From: Marinagarivorans algicola
GTDB taxonomy: Bacteria > Pseudomonadota > Gammaproteobacteria > Pseudomonadales > Cellvibrionaceae
Reading direction: 5' to 3'
NCBI RefSeq assembly: GCF_001292705.1
Contig: NZ_LGAK01000010.1
Location: 1-64,000 of the forward strand
DNA: 64,000 bases
The notes under the pieces are model-generated. The model worked only from the letters and a program-made list of their open reading frames with translations. It made no database searches and was not told the origin of the DNA. Below, one piece after another: positions 46,170 through 56,194 of the stretch (the first letter of the stretch is position 1; every line of letters starts with the position of its first letter). Position numbers and translations under genes: made by a program.

Positions 46170-46726
46170 CACTCGCAATAATTGATTAAAGCTAGCGTCA
46201 ACACTGGCATTTATGACATTTATAACAAGAGTAAGCACCAGTACTCAATAGTGCATAGCACCGAATTCTCCCCAACAACATCTCCATCTATCATCAATCA
46301 AGCAGCTTAATTTAATGCGGCTATACATTATAGGCAGCCCCATATTATAGGCAGTCATTTCACCAACACAAAATTTGTAATATTGACATTATTTTTTGTA
46401 ATTATTACAAAAAATAATGTCAATAAATAAATACTAAAAATATATTATTTAACATCCATAAAAAGTTAAAACTATTATTAATTTTGATATTTTCAAAATA
46501 TATTGATGTCTATTAAAATTGTAAAAATTACATTTTTTTTGTAAATTAAATAATATATTGAAAATACTACTTCAATAATAAAATTATAAATTATTTATAC
46601 GGCAGTAAACACTTGAATTAATCACTATCAACCCAATAGTCTTTTATAATTGGTTAAACAGATTAACAATCTGTTTAATTACGGCTGTAACGCAGCAACA
46701 CAATACATCCCAAACAGGAGAGTAAA
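46170..46726. other. AT-rich intergenic region upstream of dps
   Basis: 557 bases, very AT-rich. It holds a perfect 21-bp hairpin (46382-46426) and a second short palindrome TGTAAAAATTACA (46520-46532). No gene seen. The dps promoter and its control sites are expected here. Confidence 0.65.
46382..46426. promoter_or_regulatory. Perfect 21-bp inverted repeat upstream of dps
   Basis: Left arm 46382-46402 and right arm 46406-46426 are exact complements with a 3-base centre. The core TGTAATTATTACA (46398-46410) has the form TGTAA-N3-TTACA, which recurs at 46520-46532 as TGTAAAAATTACA. It could be an operator pair, a terminator of the upstream kinase gene, or both. The regulator is unknown. Confidence 0.6.
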
Positions 46727-47197
46727 ATGACTACAATTAATATTGGTATTAATGAAGACAATCGCACAGCGATCGCCGATGGACTTAAACGTTTATTAGC
46801 AGACTCTTACACCCTGTACCTTCAAACCCATAATTTTCACTGGAATGTCACTGGGCCACAATTTCGTGAATTACACTTAATGTTTGAAGAGCACTATACC
46901 GAACTAGCAGTCGCCGTTGATGATATTGCCGAGCGCATTAGGACACTCGGTATCATTGCACCAGGCACCTACAAAGCTTTTTCCGAATTAAGTGCCATTA
47001 AAGAAGTCGATGAAATTCCAAAAGCTGTTGACATGGTTGATATTCTCACCCAAGGGCATGAGCAAGTTGTACGTACAGCACGTACCGTACTCAAAATAGC
47101 ACAAGAGGCTAATGACGAGTCCACCGCAGCACTGGTTTCAGACCGCATGCGCATTCACGAAAAAACGGCTTGGATGCTACGAGCAACACGTAGCTAA
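46727..47197 (+). CDS. dps: Dps family DNA-binding ferritin-like protein
   Basis: A 156-residue mini-ferritin that oxidises and stores iron with hydrogen peroxide and protects DNA. Ferroxidase-centre residues are visible in [17 protein letters not shown] (His38, His50 region) and [17 protein letters not shown] (Asp65, Glu69), and the C-terminal helix ends [10 protein letters not shown]. Strong AGGAGAG ribosome site. The AT-rich leader carries two similar palindromes. The iron-sulfur assembly operon lies downstream on the opposite strand. Confidence 0.93.
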   Translation: MTTINIGINEDNRTAIADGLKRLLADSYTLYLQTHNFHWNVTGPQFRELHLMFEEHYTELAVAVDDIAERIRTLGIIAPGTYKAFSELSAIKEVDEIPKAVDMVDILTQGHEQVVRTARTVLKIAQEANDESTAALVSDRMRIHEKTAWMLRATRS

Positions 47198-47330
47198 AAT
47201 ATGATGAATGATTTTTGGATACCCAAGTGTCAGACCCTGCAAGGAAAGCAAGGGTCAGGCAGTACAGGAGCAGCGCTCGAGAGCGTTTATATCGCGCCCC
47301 TAAAACAGTGACTCAATGCATCAATTGACA

Positions 47331-47681
47331 CTACCACTTGCGCCATATTTCAGTAATATCGCCCTCGTAATCATGCCCTGCATGCTGCATCACCAAGGCC
47401 ACCAGCGCACATAAGTCTTCGCGCTGGTCGGTTTCTATTAATTGATACTCTAACTTTTCATTAAGTTCATTAAGATTTTTAACTAGTGCTTCAACTTGAC
47501 TTGCAACCCATGTAAAATCTTTCTTATTCTCATCCGTATCAACACAATGAATAAAATCTGTTAAAAGTTGATCGCATTCATCAACATCTTTTTTACGGTA
47601 AGCAGGCTCTTCATCATCAAGAATAAAGTCATACATCCAGTGTAATAAGTACTTTTTTTTCTCGGCTATTTCTGGGGTCAT
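47331..47681 (-). CDS. Unknown 116-residue acidic protein
   Basis: A small soluble protein rich in acidic and aromatic residues, all-helical by appearance (KKYLLHWMYDFILDDEEPAYRKKDVDECDQ is not written in full: it begins MTPEIAEKKKYLLHWMYDF). It ends ITEIWRKW. No family recognised. It lies 184 bases downstream of sufE beyond a terminator, so it is probably transcribed on its own. Confidence 0.55.
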   Translation of the reverse strand: MTPEIAEKKKYLLHWMYDFILDDEEPAYRKKDVDECDQLLTDFIHCVDTDENKKDFTWVASQVEALVKNLNELNEKLEYQLIETDQREDLCALVALVMQHAGHDYEGDITEIWRKW

Positions 47682-47791
47682 CTTTAAATACTCTTATTCC
47701 TATTGAATTTATGCGGTGAAACACATCGACTGCTAGCTGCTTATAACAGTAAGCTTTATAGCGATTTTCACTCAATTTCACTTTAAGCCAT

Positions 47792-47835
47792 AAAAAAAGC
47801 GCTACAGCATAATCAAATGCCGTTGCGCTTTTTAT
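47792..47835 (-). terminator. Terminator of the suf operon
   Basis: AAAAAGCGC and GCGCTTTTT flank a 21-base loop, 30 bases beyond the sufE stop on the minus strand. Confidence 0.65.
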
Positions 47836-47864
47836 GATTCACAACTACTTGTATTGCGGAGGCT

Positions 47865-48314
47865 TTAGCCAGCTTGACGTGCCACTTCCTGAATGCGGGC
47901 AACCATGGCCTTCATACCACTGCCGCGTGTTGGGCTCAAATGCTTAATTAGCCCTAAACTATCGAAATAACTCTCTACATCAAACGCCAAAATTGCACTT
48001 GGACTTTTATTACAATACGCAGCCAATACCACAGCTAGTAAACCTTTAACAATAAAAGCATCACTGTCGGCCAAAAAATATAGCTTACCAGCCTCGCCAT
48101 ACTCTTGAATCCATACTTGGCTTTGACAACCGCGAATTAATTGCCTTTCAGTCTTGAGGCCTGCATCCATAGCAGGTAACTCTTTTCCCAAATCAATGAT
48201 ATATTTATATCGCTCTTCCCAGCTATCAAAAAAAGAAAGTGTCTCTAAAATATCTTCGGCTGTAATCGTAACACCAAAAGGTGACTGCTTAGCGGCAGTG
48301 AGTTGGCTAGTCAT
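47865..48314 (-). CDS. sufE: Cysteine desulfuration protein SufE
   Basis: Sulfur acceptor that takes persulfide from SufS and passes it to SufB. About 149 residues from ATG 48314, preceded by AGGA; an upstream start at 48371 would overlap sufT and is rejected. The conserved Cys63 lies in IRGCQSQVWI, and the C-terminal LSPTRGSGMKAMVARIQ is typical. The start shares a base with the sufT stop, so translation is coupled. Last gene of the operon. Confidence 0.92.
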   Translation of the reverse strand: MTSQLTAAKQSPFGVTITAEDILETLSFFDSWEERYKYIIDLGKELPAMDAGLKTERQLIRGCQSQVWIQEYGEAGKLYFLADSDAFIVKGLLAVVLAAYCNKSPSAILAFDVESYFDSLGLIKHLSPTRGSGMKAMVARIQEVARQAG

Positions 48315-48850
48315 TAAAAAAATAATCCTGTCTCTAATTGCGCTTCTTCGCTCATCATATCGCGATTCCAAGGCGGATAAAATACTAGCTCTACATTTAC
48401 CGCTTTAACATTAGGCACCAAAGCGACACGATATTTCACATCGCCGACTAAAACGGGCCCCATGCCGCAACCTGGTGCTGTAAGTGTCATTTTAATATTG
48501 ACTTTGCCGCTATCTTGCGCAATATCAACAGCATAAATCAAGCCTAAACTTTTTAAGTTAACCGGAATTTCAGGATCGTATACAGTTTCGAGCGCTTGCC
48601 ATACTTGCTCACTGCTGATTTCTCCATTACCGGTATCATCAAATGTCAGCTCATATTTTTCAAGACCTAAGGCATCGGCATCGGTACCATCAACGCGAAT
48701 CATATTACCTTGATATACCACCGTATAATTGCCTCCTAACGCCTGCGTGATTGTCACAAAATTGTGTGCAGGAATTGTAACCGCATCACCAACAGGCACC
48801 AAACGCCCTGGGCAATCACGCACGGTAGTGGCCATTCTTTGTTCTGACAT
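48314..48850 (-). CDS. sufT: Iron-sulfur cluster assembly protein SufT
   Basis: A 178-residue protein with a MIP18/DUF59-type domain (about 75-170: DPEIPVNLKSLGLIYAVDI and TLTAPGCGMGPVLVGDVK with the conserved Cys) and an N-terminal extension specific to SufT. SufT helps maturation of iron-sulfur proteins, especially under high demand. It overlaps sufE by one base and lies 88 bases after sufA. Confidence 0.92.
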   Translation of the reverse strand: MSEQRMATTVRDCPGRLVPVGDAVTIPAHNFVTITQALGGNYTVVYQGNMIRVDGTDADALGLEKYELTFDDTGNGEISSEQVWQALETVYDPEIPVNLKSLGLIYAVDIAQDSGKVNIKMTLTAPGCGMGPVLVGDVKYRVALVPNVKAVNVELVFYPPWNRDMMSEEAQLETGLFF

Positions 48851-48938
48851 AATATTACCAAAAGTATTGCACGGCTTTTACTAGATATAACGATTAAAAG
48901 CCGTGCAATAAAGATTAAAAATCGCTAATAACTACACA

Positions 48939-49289
48939 TTAAACGCTAAAGCTTTCACCGCAACCACAAGCATCTTTAACATTAGGGTTATTAATAACAA
49001 GGTTTTTATTAACGCCCTGAGTGGTAAAGTCAATAACGGTACCTTGTAATGCTCCCACATGATCTGAATCGATATACACCAATACACCATTCAATAAAGG
49101 CTTCTCAATATCGCCTTGAGCGGGCTCATCCACCTCGTCCATCACATACTTGAAGCCTGTACAACCAGCTTCTTTTAAAGTGACGCGAATAGCGTGCTTA
49201 CCTGATTTAACCAGCACCTTAGCAAAATGCTCAGCGGCGGTATCGGTTACGGTTAATACATCACTGACTGTAAAACTTTGCACTGTCAT
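48939..49289 (-). CDS. sufA: A-type iron-sulfur carrier SufA
   Basis: HesB/IscA-type carrier, 116 residues, moving clusters from the SufBCD scaffold to target enzymes. The three conserved cysteines are present: one in EAGCTGFKY and two in the C-terminal CGCGESF. The ATG at 49289 has GGAGG 7 bases upstream; an in-frame start at 49304 overlaps that site. The next gene upstream, sufS, ends 20 bases before. Confidence 0.92.
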   Translation of the reverse strand: MTVQSFTVSDVLTVTDTAAEHFAKVLVKSGKHAIRVTLKEAGCTGFKYVMDEVDEPAQGDIEKPLLNGVLVYIDSDHVGALQGTVIDFTTQGVNKNLVINNPNVKDACGCGESFSV

Positions 49290-49308
49290 GGTTAAACCTC
49301 CCAACGGG

Positions 49309-50538
49309 TTATAGTAAAAAAAGCTTTGCTTTTTCTAAGCCCGCAAATAAGCGATCAATATCATCGCGTGTATTATAAATAGAAAGGCTCGCTCGCACGG
49401 TGCCCGGAATATTAAAGCGACTCATTAACGGCTGCGCACAATGATGCCCGGTACGTACCGCAATGCCTTGCTGATCCAATAACATACCTACATCACTCGG
49501 GTGCGTGCCTTCTAATAAAAAGCTAAAGGCGCCGACTTGATACTTAGCTTCACCTATACGCTTTAAGCCATCAAAATTTGCTGCTTTTTTAATAATGTAA
49601 TCCATTAAGTCAGCTTCGTGCTGCGCAACAGCCTCGTTATCGAGTGAATTCAAAAAGTCAATCGCCGCACCTAAGCCAATAACACCCTCTATATGCGGTG
49701 TGCCTGCTTCAAACTTAAAGGGCAAGCCATTAAATGTCGTGCCTTCAAAGCTAACGGTGTCAATCATTTCACCGCCACCTTGGTAAGGTGGCATACTATT
49801 GAGTAACGCCTCTTTCCCCCACAGCACACCAACGCCTGTGGGAGCAAATAATTTATGACCACTAAATACATAAAAGTCACAACCTAACGCCTGCACATCA
49901 ACCTTAAAATGTGCCACTGCTTGGGCACCGTCAAGTAACGTGGTAATACCCTTAGCTTTCGCTGCAGCCACCATTTGCTTAACGGGATTAACACTGCCTA
50001 ATGCATTAGAAACATGACTCAGCGCCAACAATTTAACATCGCTGGTGAGTAACGCTGTAAATGCGTTTTGATCAATATCGCCTTGCTCAGTTAATGGAAT
50101 AGGTACAACTTTAGCGCCTTTTTGCTCGGCCAATATTTGCCACGGCACAATGTTGGCGTGATGCTCTAACTCTGACACCAAAATAATATCGCCTGCTGCA
50201 ATATTATGATTACCCCACGAATGAGCCACCAAGTTAATAGCCTCGGTTGTACCGCGTGTCCACAATACTTGCTCGGGCTTTGGGCTATTGATAAATGCCG
50301 ATACTTTTTGACGCGCCCCTTCAAAGGCGATAGTCGCCTTATCGGCAAGGCTGTGTGCGCCACGATGTACATTAGAGTTATAACCGGTGTAATACTCAGT
50401 CACAGCATCAATCACACATTGCGGCTTTTGGGTAGTGGCAGCACTATCCAAGTACACTAAAGGCGCACCGTTAACCTCTTGGTGCAACAACGGAAATTGC
50501 GCTCTTATTGCCTCAATGTTCAAACCATCATGACTCAT
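49309..50538 (-). CDS. sufS: Cysteine desulfurase SufS
   Basis: Group II PLP cysteine desulfurase, 409 residues. AATTQKP near the start, FSGHKLFAPTGVGVLWG with the PLP lysine and the catalytic Cys in RTGHHCAQPLM identify SufS. The start ATG 50538 is used, with AGG about 9 bases upstream. It works with sufE three genes later. The operon also encodes an IscS-type desulfurase, so there are two sulfur donors. Confidence 0.94.
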   Translation of the reverse strand: MSHDGLNIEAIRAQFPLLHQEVNGAPLVYLDSAATTQKPQCVIDAVTEYYTGYNSNVHRGAHSLADKATIAFEGARQKVSAFINSPKPEQVLWTRGTTEAINLVAHSWGNHNIAAGDIILVSELEHHANIVPWQILAEQKGAKVVPIPLTEQGDIDQNAFTALLTSDVKLLALSHVSNALGSVNPVKQMVAAAKAKGITTLLDGAQAVAHFKVDVQALGCDFYVFSGHKLFAPTGVGVLWGKEALLNSMPPYQGGGEMIDTVSFEGTTFNGLPFKFEAGTPHIEGVIGLGAAIDFLNSLDNEAVAQHEADLMDYIIKKAANFDGLKRIGEAKYQVGAFSFLLEGTHPSDVGMLLDQQGIAVRTGHHCAQPLMSRFNIPGTVRASLSIYNTRDDIDRLFAGLEKAKLFLL

Positions 50539-50567
50539 ATTTTTCACCTAATTAACGACTTCAAAAG

Positions 50568-51905
50568 TCAAATCAACGCGTTATTTGTTAAGCTGTCTAA
50601 AAGCTCAGACTTGTTAGCAAAACGCTGTGCAATGACCGGGCGTAAATATTCGACAATGGCCGCATTATTCAACTGTTCAATCAGCTCATTAATAAAACCA
50701 AAACTCAACATCACTTGCGCTTCGGCTTGGCCAATACCACGGGTACGCAAATAATGCATAGCCAAGGCATCGAGTTCAGCAATCGTAGCGCCATGCGCAC
50801 AACGCACATCGTCAGCGTAGATTTCAAGCTCGGGCTTGGTGTTCACTTCGGCCTTATTACTGGTTAATAAGTTTTTATTGCTTAATTCGGCCAGTGTTTT
50901 TTGGGCGTCTTTATGAATATGTATACGGCCATTAAATACCGCGCGTGCACTATCACCAATAATGCCGCGAAAGGTTTCATGGCTGTTACAGTGTGGCACC
51001 TTGTGCTCAATACAAGTATGAAAATCAACAAGCTGTTTATTGCGTGGCAAATATACGCCGTTGTTGACTGCTTCAGCACCTTCACCTTCAAACTGAGTGA
51101 CTACATCAACACGCTGCAAATTAGCGCCCATCGCTAAATAGAAACTATTTAAGCGAGCATGCTTATGCACATGGCTATATACACCGCCAATATGCAAATT
51201 GGCTTCATCCTCTAGGTGTAAGCGATAGTGTTCACACTCGGCATTTTCGCCAACAAAAAGCTCAGTAATGCTATTTGTAAAAGTGTGACTACCTTGCGTA
51301 CTCACAAAATGCTCGACCAAGGTAGCCTTACTGTGCGGCGCCTGCTGCCATAAAATACGTGCATTAGCCAAACAAGGCTTATTAGCACTCGCAATATTTA
51401 ATACCCGCACAGGTTGAATGACTTGCGCATTTTTTGCCACACTAATAACCAGCGCCGCATCGATGCTTGCAGTATTAAGCTCACCAAATAAAGTTGCATG
51501 CTCGCCGGCGGCTTTATTGAATTGCCCTAGATCGCTCGCATCGCTTAAATGCTCAATCGTCATACCGGTAGGTAATTGCGTTAAATCATCAGATTGCTCA
51601 GCACAAAAATGACCATCAATAAAAACGAGTGTCAACGCCTCTAAACGATTGATCTCGAACGGCTTAAGTGCATCGCTGGTAAGAGTATTTTTGGCCGCAG
51701 GTGTAAAGTGTTCACCCTTTTCTAAGGCTTTTAATGGCGTGTACTTCCACGCCTCAGTTGTACGAGTTGGCCAAGGAGTTTGCGCCCATGCATGGGCGGC
51801 GGCATTTTGCATATCAGCAATTTTAGTTGTTGCATGGCTAGTTGCTGTACGACTGTTTAGCGTACTACCAGCAGCAATCGCGGCATGTAAAGGAGTGCTA
51901 GTCAT
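50568..51905 (-). CDS. sufD: SufD, scaffold subunit
   Basis: A 445-residue subunit of the SufBC2D scaffold. N-terminal helical part to about 140 (WKYTPLKAL near residue 55), then the beta-helix and the conserved C-terminal region with CAHGATIAELD and LRTRGIGQAEAQVML. The start overlaps the sufC stop. The order B-C-D-S is the usual one. Confidence 0.92.
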   Translation of the reverse strand: MTSTPLHAAIAAGSTLNSRTATSHATTKIADMQNAAAHAWAQTPWPTRTTEAWKYTPLKALEKGEHFTPAAKNTLTSDALKPFEINRLEALTLVFIDGHFCAEQSDDLTQLPTGMTIEHLSDASDLGQFNKAAGEHATLFGELNTASIDAALVISVAKNAQVIQPVRVLNIASANKPCLANARILWQQAPHSKATLVEHFVSTQGSHTFTNSITELFVGENAECEHYRLHLEDEANLHIGGVYSHVHKHARLNSFYLAMGANLQRVDVVTQFEGEGAEAVNNGVYLPRNKQLVDFHTCIEHKVPHCNSHETFRGIIGDSARAVFNGRIHIHKDAQKTLAELSNKNLLTSNKAEVNTKPELEIYADDVRCAHGATIAELDALAMHYLRTRGIGQAEAQVMLSFGFINELIEQLNNAAIVEYLRPVIAQRFANKSELLDSLTNNALI

Positions 51906-52654
51906 TACGCGCTCTCACCTTCTAACCAGCCATAGCCTTTTTCTTCTAGCTCTAAGGCCAAATTTTTATCACCTGACTTTACAATTTTACCATCGGCTAA
52001 TACATGTACATAATCTGGCACAATAAAATCTAATAAGCGCTGATAGTGAGTGACTACGATAAATGAACGATCGGGGCTGCGCAGAGCGTTGACACCGTTA
52101 GCAACAACCTGCAAAGCGTCGATATCTAGGCCTGAATCGGTTTCATCTAAAATGGCTAATTTGGGCTCAAGTAACATCATTTGCATGATTTCATTGCGCT
52201 TTTTTTCACCGCCAGAAAAACCTTCGTTCACCCCGCGCTTTAAAAATTGCTGATCAAGATTAACCGCTGTACACGCCTCGCGTGCTTTTTTCATAAAGCT
52301 AACGGCATCCCACGCAGGTAACTCACGGTGCTTACGCACAGCATCAACACTGGCTTTTAAAAATTCCATATTGCTCACCCCAGGGATTTCTACCGGGTAC
52401 TGAAAAGCCAAAAAAATCCCCTCGCGCGCGCGCTCTTCGCACTCCAGTGCTAACAAATCCTTACCTTCAAGTGTGACACTACCGCCGCTCACTTCATAGC
52501 CATCGCGGCCAGCAAGTACATGACCTAAAGTGCTTTTACCGGCGCCATTTGGCCCCATTATCGCGTGAACTTCGCCAGGTTTAATCTCTAGGTTTAAGCC
52601 TTTAAGAATATTCTTATCGCTGACGTTAGCTTGTAAATTTTCAATAGTTAACAT
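51905..52654 (-). CDS. sufC: SufC ATPase
   Basis: ABC-type ATPase of the SufBCD scaffold, 249 residues. Walker A GPNGAGKSTLGHVLAG (about 35-50), Q-loop FLAFQYPVEIPG, signature FSGGEKKRNE, Walker B LAILDETDSGLD and H-loop VVTHYQRLL are all intact. The stop overlaps the sufD start. Confidence 0.96.
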   Translation of the reverse strand: MLTIENLQANVSDKNILKGLNLEIKPGEVHAIMGPNGAGKSTLGHVLAGRDGYEVSGGSVTLEGKDLLALECEERAREGIFLAFQYPVEIPGVSNMEFLKASVDAVRKHRELPAWDAVSFMKKAREACTAVNLDQQFLKRGVNEGFSGGEKKRNEIMQMMLLEPKLAILDETDSGLDIDALQVVANGVNALRSPDRSFIVVTHYQRLLDFIVPDYVHVLADGKIVKSGDKNLALELEEKGYGWLEGESA

Positions 52655-52737
52655 AATGGTTTCTCGCGTTTGGGCGCTTAGCTTGGCTCTATTGGAGAGC
52701 CTCTAAAATTAAAAAACTGAATGATGTGTTGAGGTTT

Positions 52738-54225
52738 TTAACCCACTGATCCTTCCAAACTCACCTCTAATAGCTTGCCCGCCTCTACGGCAAACTCCAT
52801 GGGGAGCTCTTTAAACACATCTTTACAAAAGCCATTAACAATCATTGATACAGCTTTCTCGGCGTCTATACCGCGCTGCTGACATAAGTACAGCTGATCT
52901 TCGCTGACTTTAGAAGTCGTCGCTTCATGCTCGATAATGGCTTTAGGATTTTTGCTTTCGATATAAGGAAAGGTATGCGCCGCACATTCACTGCCAATTA
53001 ATAAAGAGTCGCATTGAGTAAAGTTACGAGCGCCATCGGCACCTGCGTTAAACCTGACTAACCCACGATAAGCGTTAGAGCTTTTACCGGCCGAGATGCC
53101 TTTACTGATAATGGTCGAGCGTGTGTTTTTACCAATATGAATCATCTTAGTACCAGTATCGGCTTGCTGATAATTATTGGTTAAGGCCACTGAATAAAAT
53201 TCACCAACACTGTTATCCCCTTTTAACACACAGCTTGGATACTTCCACGTTACCGCAGAGCCTGTTTCTACTTGCGTCCATGAAATACGTGAATTGGTAT
53301 GCGCAATACCACGCTTGGTGACAAAATTATAAATGCCGCCTTTGCCTTCTGCATCACCTGGGTACCAATTTTGTACCGTTGAGTATTTGATCTTGGCACC
53401 ATCAAGACATACAAGTTCAACCACAGCGGCATGCAATTGATTTTCATCGCGCATTGGGGCTGTGCAACCTTCTAAATAGCTAACTTCACTGCCCTCTTCG
53501 GCAATAATTAAAGTACGCTCAAACTGGCCCGTTTTGGCTTCATTAATGCGAAAATACGTGGATAGCTCCATAGGGCATTTGACGCCTTTTGGAATATATA
53601 CAAAAGAGCCATCACTGAATACGGCACAATTTAAAGCGGCATAATAGTTATCTTTTACCGGAACAACTGATGCTAAATATTTCTTAACAAGATCAGGGTA
53701 TTCATGGACTGCTTCAGAAATAGGGCAGAAGATGACGCCTGCTTCTTTTAAATTCTCTCGAAAAGTAGTGGCCACCGACACAGAGTCAAAAACAGCGTCA
53801 ACCGCAACACCGGCTAACATTTGCTGCTCGTGCAACGGGATACCCAATTTATTATAAGTAGCAATAAGATCGGGGTCGACCTCATCTAAACTTTTAGGGC
53901 CATCGGCCATGCTTTTAGGGGCAGAGTAATAAGAGATTTCATTAAAATCAATTTTAGGGTAGTCGACATGCGCCCACTCGGGCTCTTCCATTTCTAACCA
54001 TTGGTGATACGCCTTTAAGCGCCACTCAAGCATCCACTCTGGCTCATTCTTTTTACCCGATATAAAGCGGATGACATCTTCGCTAAGCCCAGCCTCAAGT
54101 GTGTCTGATTCGATATTAGAGACAAAACCGGCCGAATACTCTTTATTGATTGCATCATCAATTTGTTGATCGGCATCGCTGAGCGGCTCGGCATTCAGTA
54201 CTGACTGCGCATTTTCTTGTGACAT
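52738..54225 (-). CDS. sufB: SufB, scaffold subunit
   Basis: Main scaffold protein on which the cluster is built, 495 residues, close to the usual size. [52 protein letters not shown] and [20 protein letters not shown] are classical SufB segments, including conserved Cys residues. It lies 18 bases downstream of the iscS-type gene. Confidence 0.96.
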   Translation of the reverse strand: MSQENAQSVLNAEPLSDADQQIDDAINKEYSAGFVSNIESDTLEAGLSEDVIRFISGKKNEPEWMLEWRLKAYHQWLEMEEPEWAHVDYPKIDFNEISYYSAPKSMADGPKSLDEVDPDLIATYNKLGIPLHEQQMLAGVAVDAVFDSVSVATTFRENLKEAGVIFCPISEAVHEYPDLVKKYLASVVPVKDNYYAALNCAVFSDGSFVYIPKGVKCPMELSTYFRINEAKTGQFERTLIIAEEGSEVSYLEGCTAPMRDENQLHAAVVELVCLDGAKIKYSTVQNWYPGDAEGKGGIYNFVTKRGIAHTNSRISWTQVETGSAVTWKYPSCVLKGDNSVGEFYSVALTNNYQQADTGTKMIHIGKNTRSTIISKGISAGKSSNAYRGLVRFNAGADGARNFTQCDSLLIGSECAAHTFPYIESKNPKAIIEHEATTSKVSEDQLYLCQQRGIDAEKAVSMIVNGFCKDVFKELPMEFAVEAGKLLEVSLEGSVG

Positions 54226-54243
54226 AACGGTGTACCTTAAAAA

Positions 54244-55413
54244 TTAGCGTTGAGCGCGCAGTGTGGTAACTGTGGCTACAATTTTTTCTGCGGCGTAGGC
54301 CACCTCTGCCAAGGTGGTATAACGACCAAAACTAAAACGTAAAGAAGCATGTGCCAGTGCTGGCGTAATGCCTAAAGCGCTTAAAACATACGAAGGCTCT
54401 ACACTAGCAGATGTACATGCAGAGCCTGTAGAAACCGCTAAATCACGCAATGCGGTTAGTAGCGTTTCTCCCTCTACGCCTTCAAAACTAATATTAACGA
54501 TGGCGTCCAAGCTATTGTCTTCATCGCCATTTCGGCGAATACCCTCAAGTGCACTCAAGCCCTGCATAAAGGCTTGGCGCAAGCTTTTGGTATGGGCTTG
54601 ATCTTGTTTTAATTGCTGTTGCGCCTTCGCTGCTGCTGCACCTAAACCTACAATTTGGTGTGTGGCCAATGTGCCACTGCGCATGCCGCGCTGATGTCCG
54701 CCACCGTGTATTTGCGCACTAAGCTGCACCTCTGGGGTGCGCTGCACATACAGTGCACCCATACCTTTAGGGCCATAAAATTTATGCGCTGATAAGGCAA
54801 GTGTATGCACACCAAGCGCGGCAACATCCACGGGTATTTTGCCAACACTTTGCGCAGCATCAACATGCAAAAGCACGTCATGGCTGCGGCACAGCTGAGC
54901 AATAGATGCGATAGGGTTTATCGCACCAGTTTCATTATTCACCTGCATTAACGCCACTATAATGGTATCTTCACGCAATGCCGCTTTAACTTGCTCTAGC
55001 GTAATGCAACCATCTTTTTGCGGGGCTAAATAAGTCACATCAAAACCATTGTTTTGTAAATACCCGCAAGGGTCTAATACCGCTTTATGCTCAATGCTAC
55101 TGGTAATAATGTGCTTGCCTTTGTGCTGGTACGCAAAAGCTAAGCCCTTAAGTGCTAAGTTATTGGATTCTGTCGCACCACTTGTCCACACCAAGCTGCG
55201 TGGATCAGCATTCAATAAATTGGCCAATTGACCTCGGGCTTTTTCAACAGCCGCCTCAGCCTGCCACCCAAAAAAATGCGACCGCGAAGCTGGATTAGCA
55301 AAGTTACCGTCTCGCGTTAAACAGGCAGCCATGGCTTTGGCAACATCAGCATCAACAGGGGTGGTTGCCGCGTAATCTAAATATATTGGAGTCTTGGGCT
55401 TTTCAGCAGACAT
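54244..55413 (-). CDS. iscS: IscS-type cysteine desulfurase
   Basis: Group I PLP desulfurase, 389 residues. [55 protein letters not shown] (PLP Lys) and the catalytic Cys in [14 protein letters not shown] mark IscS/NifS. It is the second gene of an iscR-led suf operon that also has sufS. It could serve tRNA thiolation or other sulfur acceptors as IscS does in E. coli, while SufS-SufE feed the scaffold; that division is inference. Confidence 0.92.
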   Translation of the reverse strand: MSAEKPKTPIYLDYAATTPVDADVAKAMAACLTRDGNFANPASRSHFFGWQAEAAVEKARGQLANLLNADPRSLVWTSGATESNNLALKGLAFAYQHKGKHIITSSIEHKAVLDPCGYLQNNGFDVTYLAPQKDGCITLEQVKAALREDTIIVALMQVNNETGAINPIASIAQLCRSHDVLLHVDAAQSVGKIPVDVAALGVHTLALSAHKFYGPKGMGALYVQRTPEVQLSAQIHGGGHQRGMRSGTLATHQIVGLGAAAAKAQQQLKQDQAHTKSLRQAFMQGLSALEGIRRNGDEDNSLDAIVNISFEGVEGETLLTALRDLAVSTGSACTSASVEPSYVLSALGITPALAHASLRFSFGRYTTLAEVAYAAEKIVATVTTLRAQR

Positions 55414-55493
55414 TTTAAACCATCTTTATTTACAGCCAGTGTGGTTTTACGCTTTAACAATAAAAGCGCAAGGTATTTGTACTTATCAACAAA

Positions 55494-55565
55494 ACACTTA
55501 ATTAACAAAGTGCTTAATTAACAAAGTGCTTAATTAACAGCATATTTAATGAACAAAGCATTGTA
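55494..55565. repeat. 16-bp tandem repeat between iscR and iscS
   Basis: CAAAGTGCTTAATTAA is repeated (55506-55537) with diverged copies on both sides (CAAAACACTTAATTAA and CAGCATATTTAATGAA), about four units in all, in the 198-base gap between iscR and the iscS-type gene. Confidence 0.75.
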
Positions 55566-55611
55566 TCAACGAGGTACTCAGCTCATTTGTAAAGGGATAA
55601 GGGGCCAATAG

Positions 55612-56088
55612 CTACAAGCCCGCTACGTTAATCATCTCTTCCAAGTCTTGCTTGGCCGGTTCATCATCAATACATTGCTTGACACTAGTTTTTTTAGTCA
55701 TTAAATCAGCCAAGCTAATTTGACTTAAAAATTGGTGTATTTGCTGGCTAAGCGACTCCCAGAGATGATGCGTTAAACAGACCTCACCATTTTTGCAGTT
55801 ACCCTTGCCCGCACAGTGCGTCGCATCTACCGACTCATTAACCGCATCAATAATTTGCGCAACGTAAATATCAGTTTTGGGGTGCTTTAAGTAATAGCCG
55901 CCGCCAGGGCCGCGTACGCTTTTCACCAAATCGTTTTGGCGTAGTTTAGAAAACAGCTGTTCAAGGTACGACAGAGAAATCTCTTGCCGATCAGAAATAT
56001 CCGCCAAACTCACAGGGCCTTTGGTGCTGTATAGAGCCAAATCCAACATTGCCGTTACTGCATAACGGCCTTTAGTGGTTAAACGCAT
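55612..56088 (-). CDS. iscR: IscR, Rrf2-family iron-sulfur regulator
   Basis: A 158-residue winged-helix repressor/activator sensing iron-sulfur status. The cluster ligands Cys92, Cys98, Cys104 and His107 are in the same positions as in E. coli IscR, and the DNA-binding helix region ([25 protein letters not shown]) is intact. It heads the suf operon. A type 1 IscR site overlaps its promoter, so it probably represses itself when clusters are plentiful. Confidence 0.95.
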   Translation of the reverse strand: MRLTTKGRYAVTAMLDLALYSTKGPVSLADISDRQEISLSYLEQLFSKLRQNDLVKSVRGPGGGYYLKHPKTDIYVAQIIDAVNESVDATHCAGKGNCKNGEVCLTHHLWESLSQQIHQFLSQISLADLMTKKTSVKQCIDDEPAKQDLEEMINVAGL

Positions 56089-56117
56089 GAGTCATCGCCT
56101 TTTGTGTAATGAAGCGA

Positions 56118-56146
56118 ATTATCGAATACCTGAGTAAAACAGTCAA
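56118..56146 (-). promoter_or_regulatory. Sigma70 promoter of iscR-suf operon
   Basis: On the minus strand TTGACT (56141-56146) and GATAAT (56118-56123) have an exact 17-base spacer. The -10 is about 30 bases upstream of the iscR ATG. It overlaps the IscR site. Confidence 0.8.
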
Positions 56147-56150
56147 CTAT
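56126..56150. promoter_or_regulatory. Type 1 IscR binding site
   Basis: The 25 bases fit the E. coli type 1 IscR consensus (ATASYYGACTRWWWYAGTCR and RSTAT) at all defined positions except one (G for C in the left half). It covers the -35 box, as in autoregulated iscR promoters. Confidence 0.8.
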
Positions 56151-56151
56151 T

Positions 56152-56194
56152 ACCCATCAAATACCCGAGTCATTGACTCGGGTATTTGATGGGT
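56152..56194 (-). terminator. Long hairpin terminator of trmJ
   Basis: Arms 56152-56172 and 56174-56194 are perfect complements over 21 bases. The hairpin begins within the trmJ stop codon and separates it from the iscR promoter. Confidence 0.75.
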
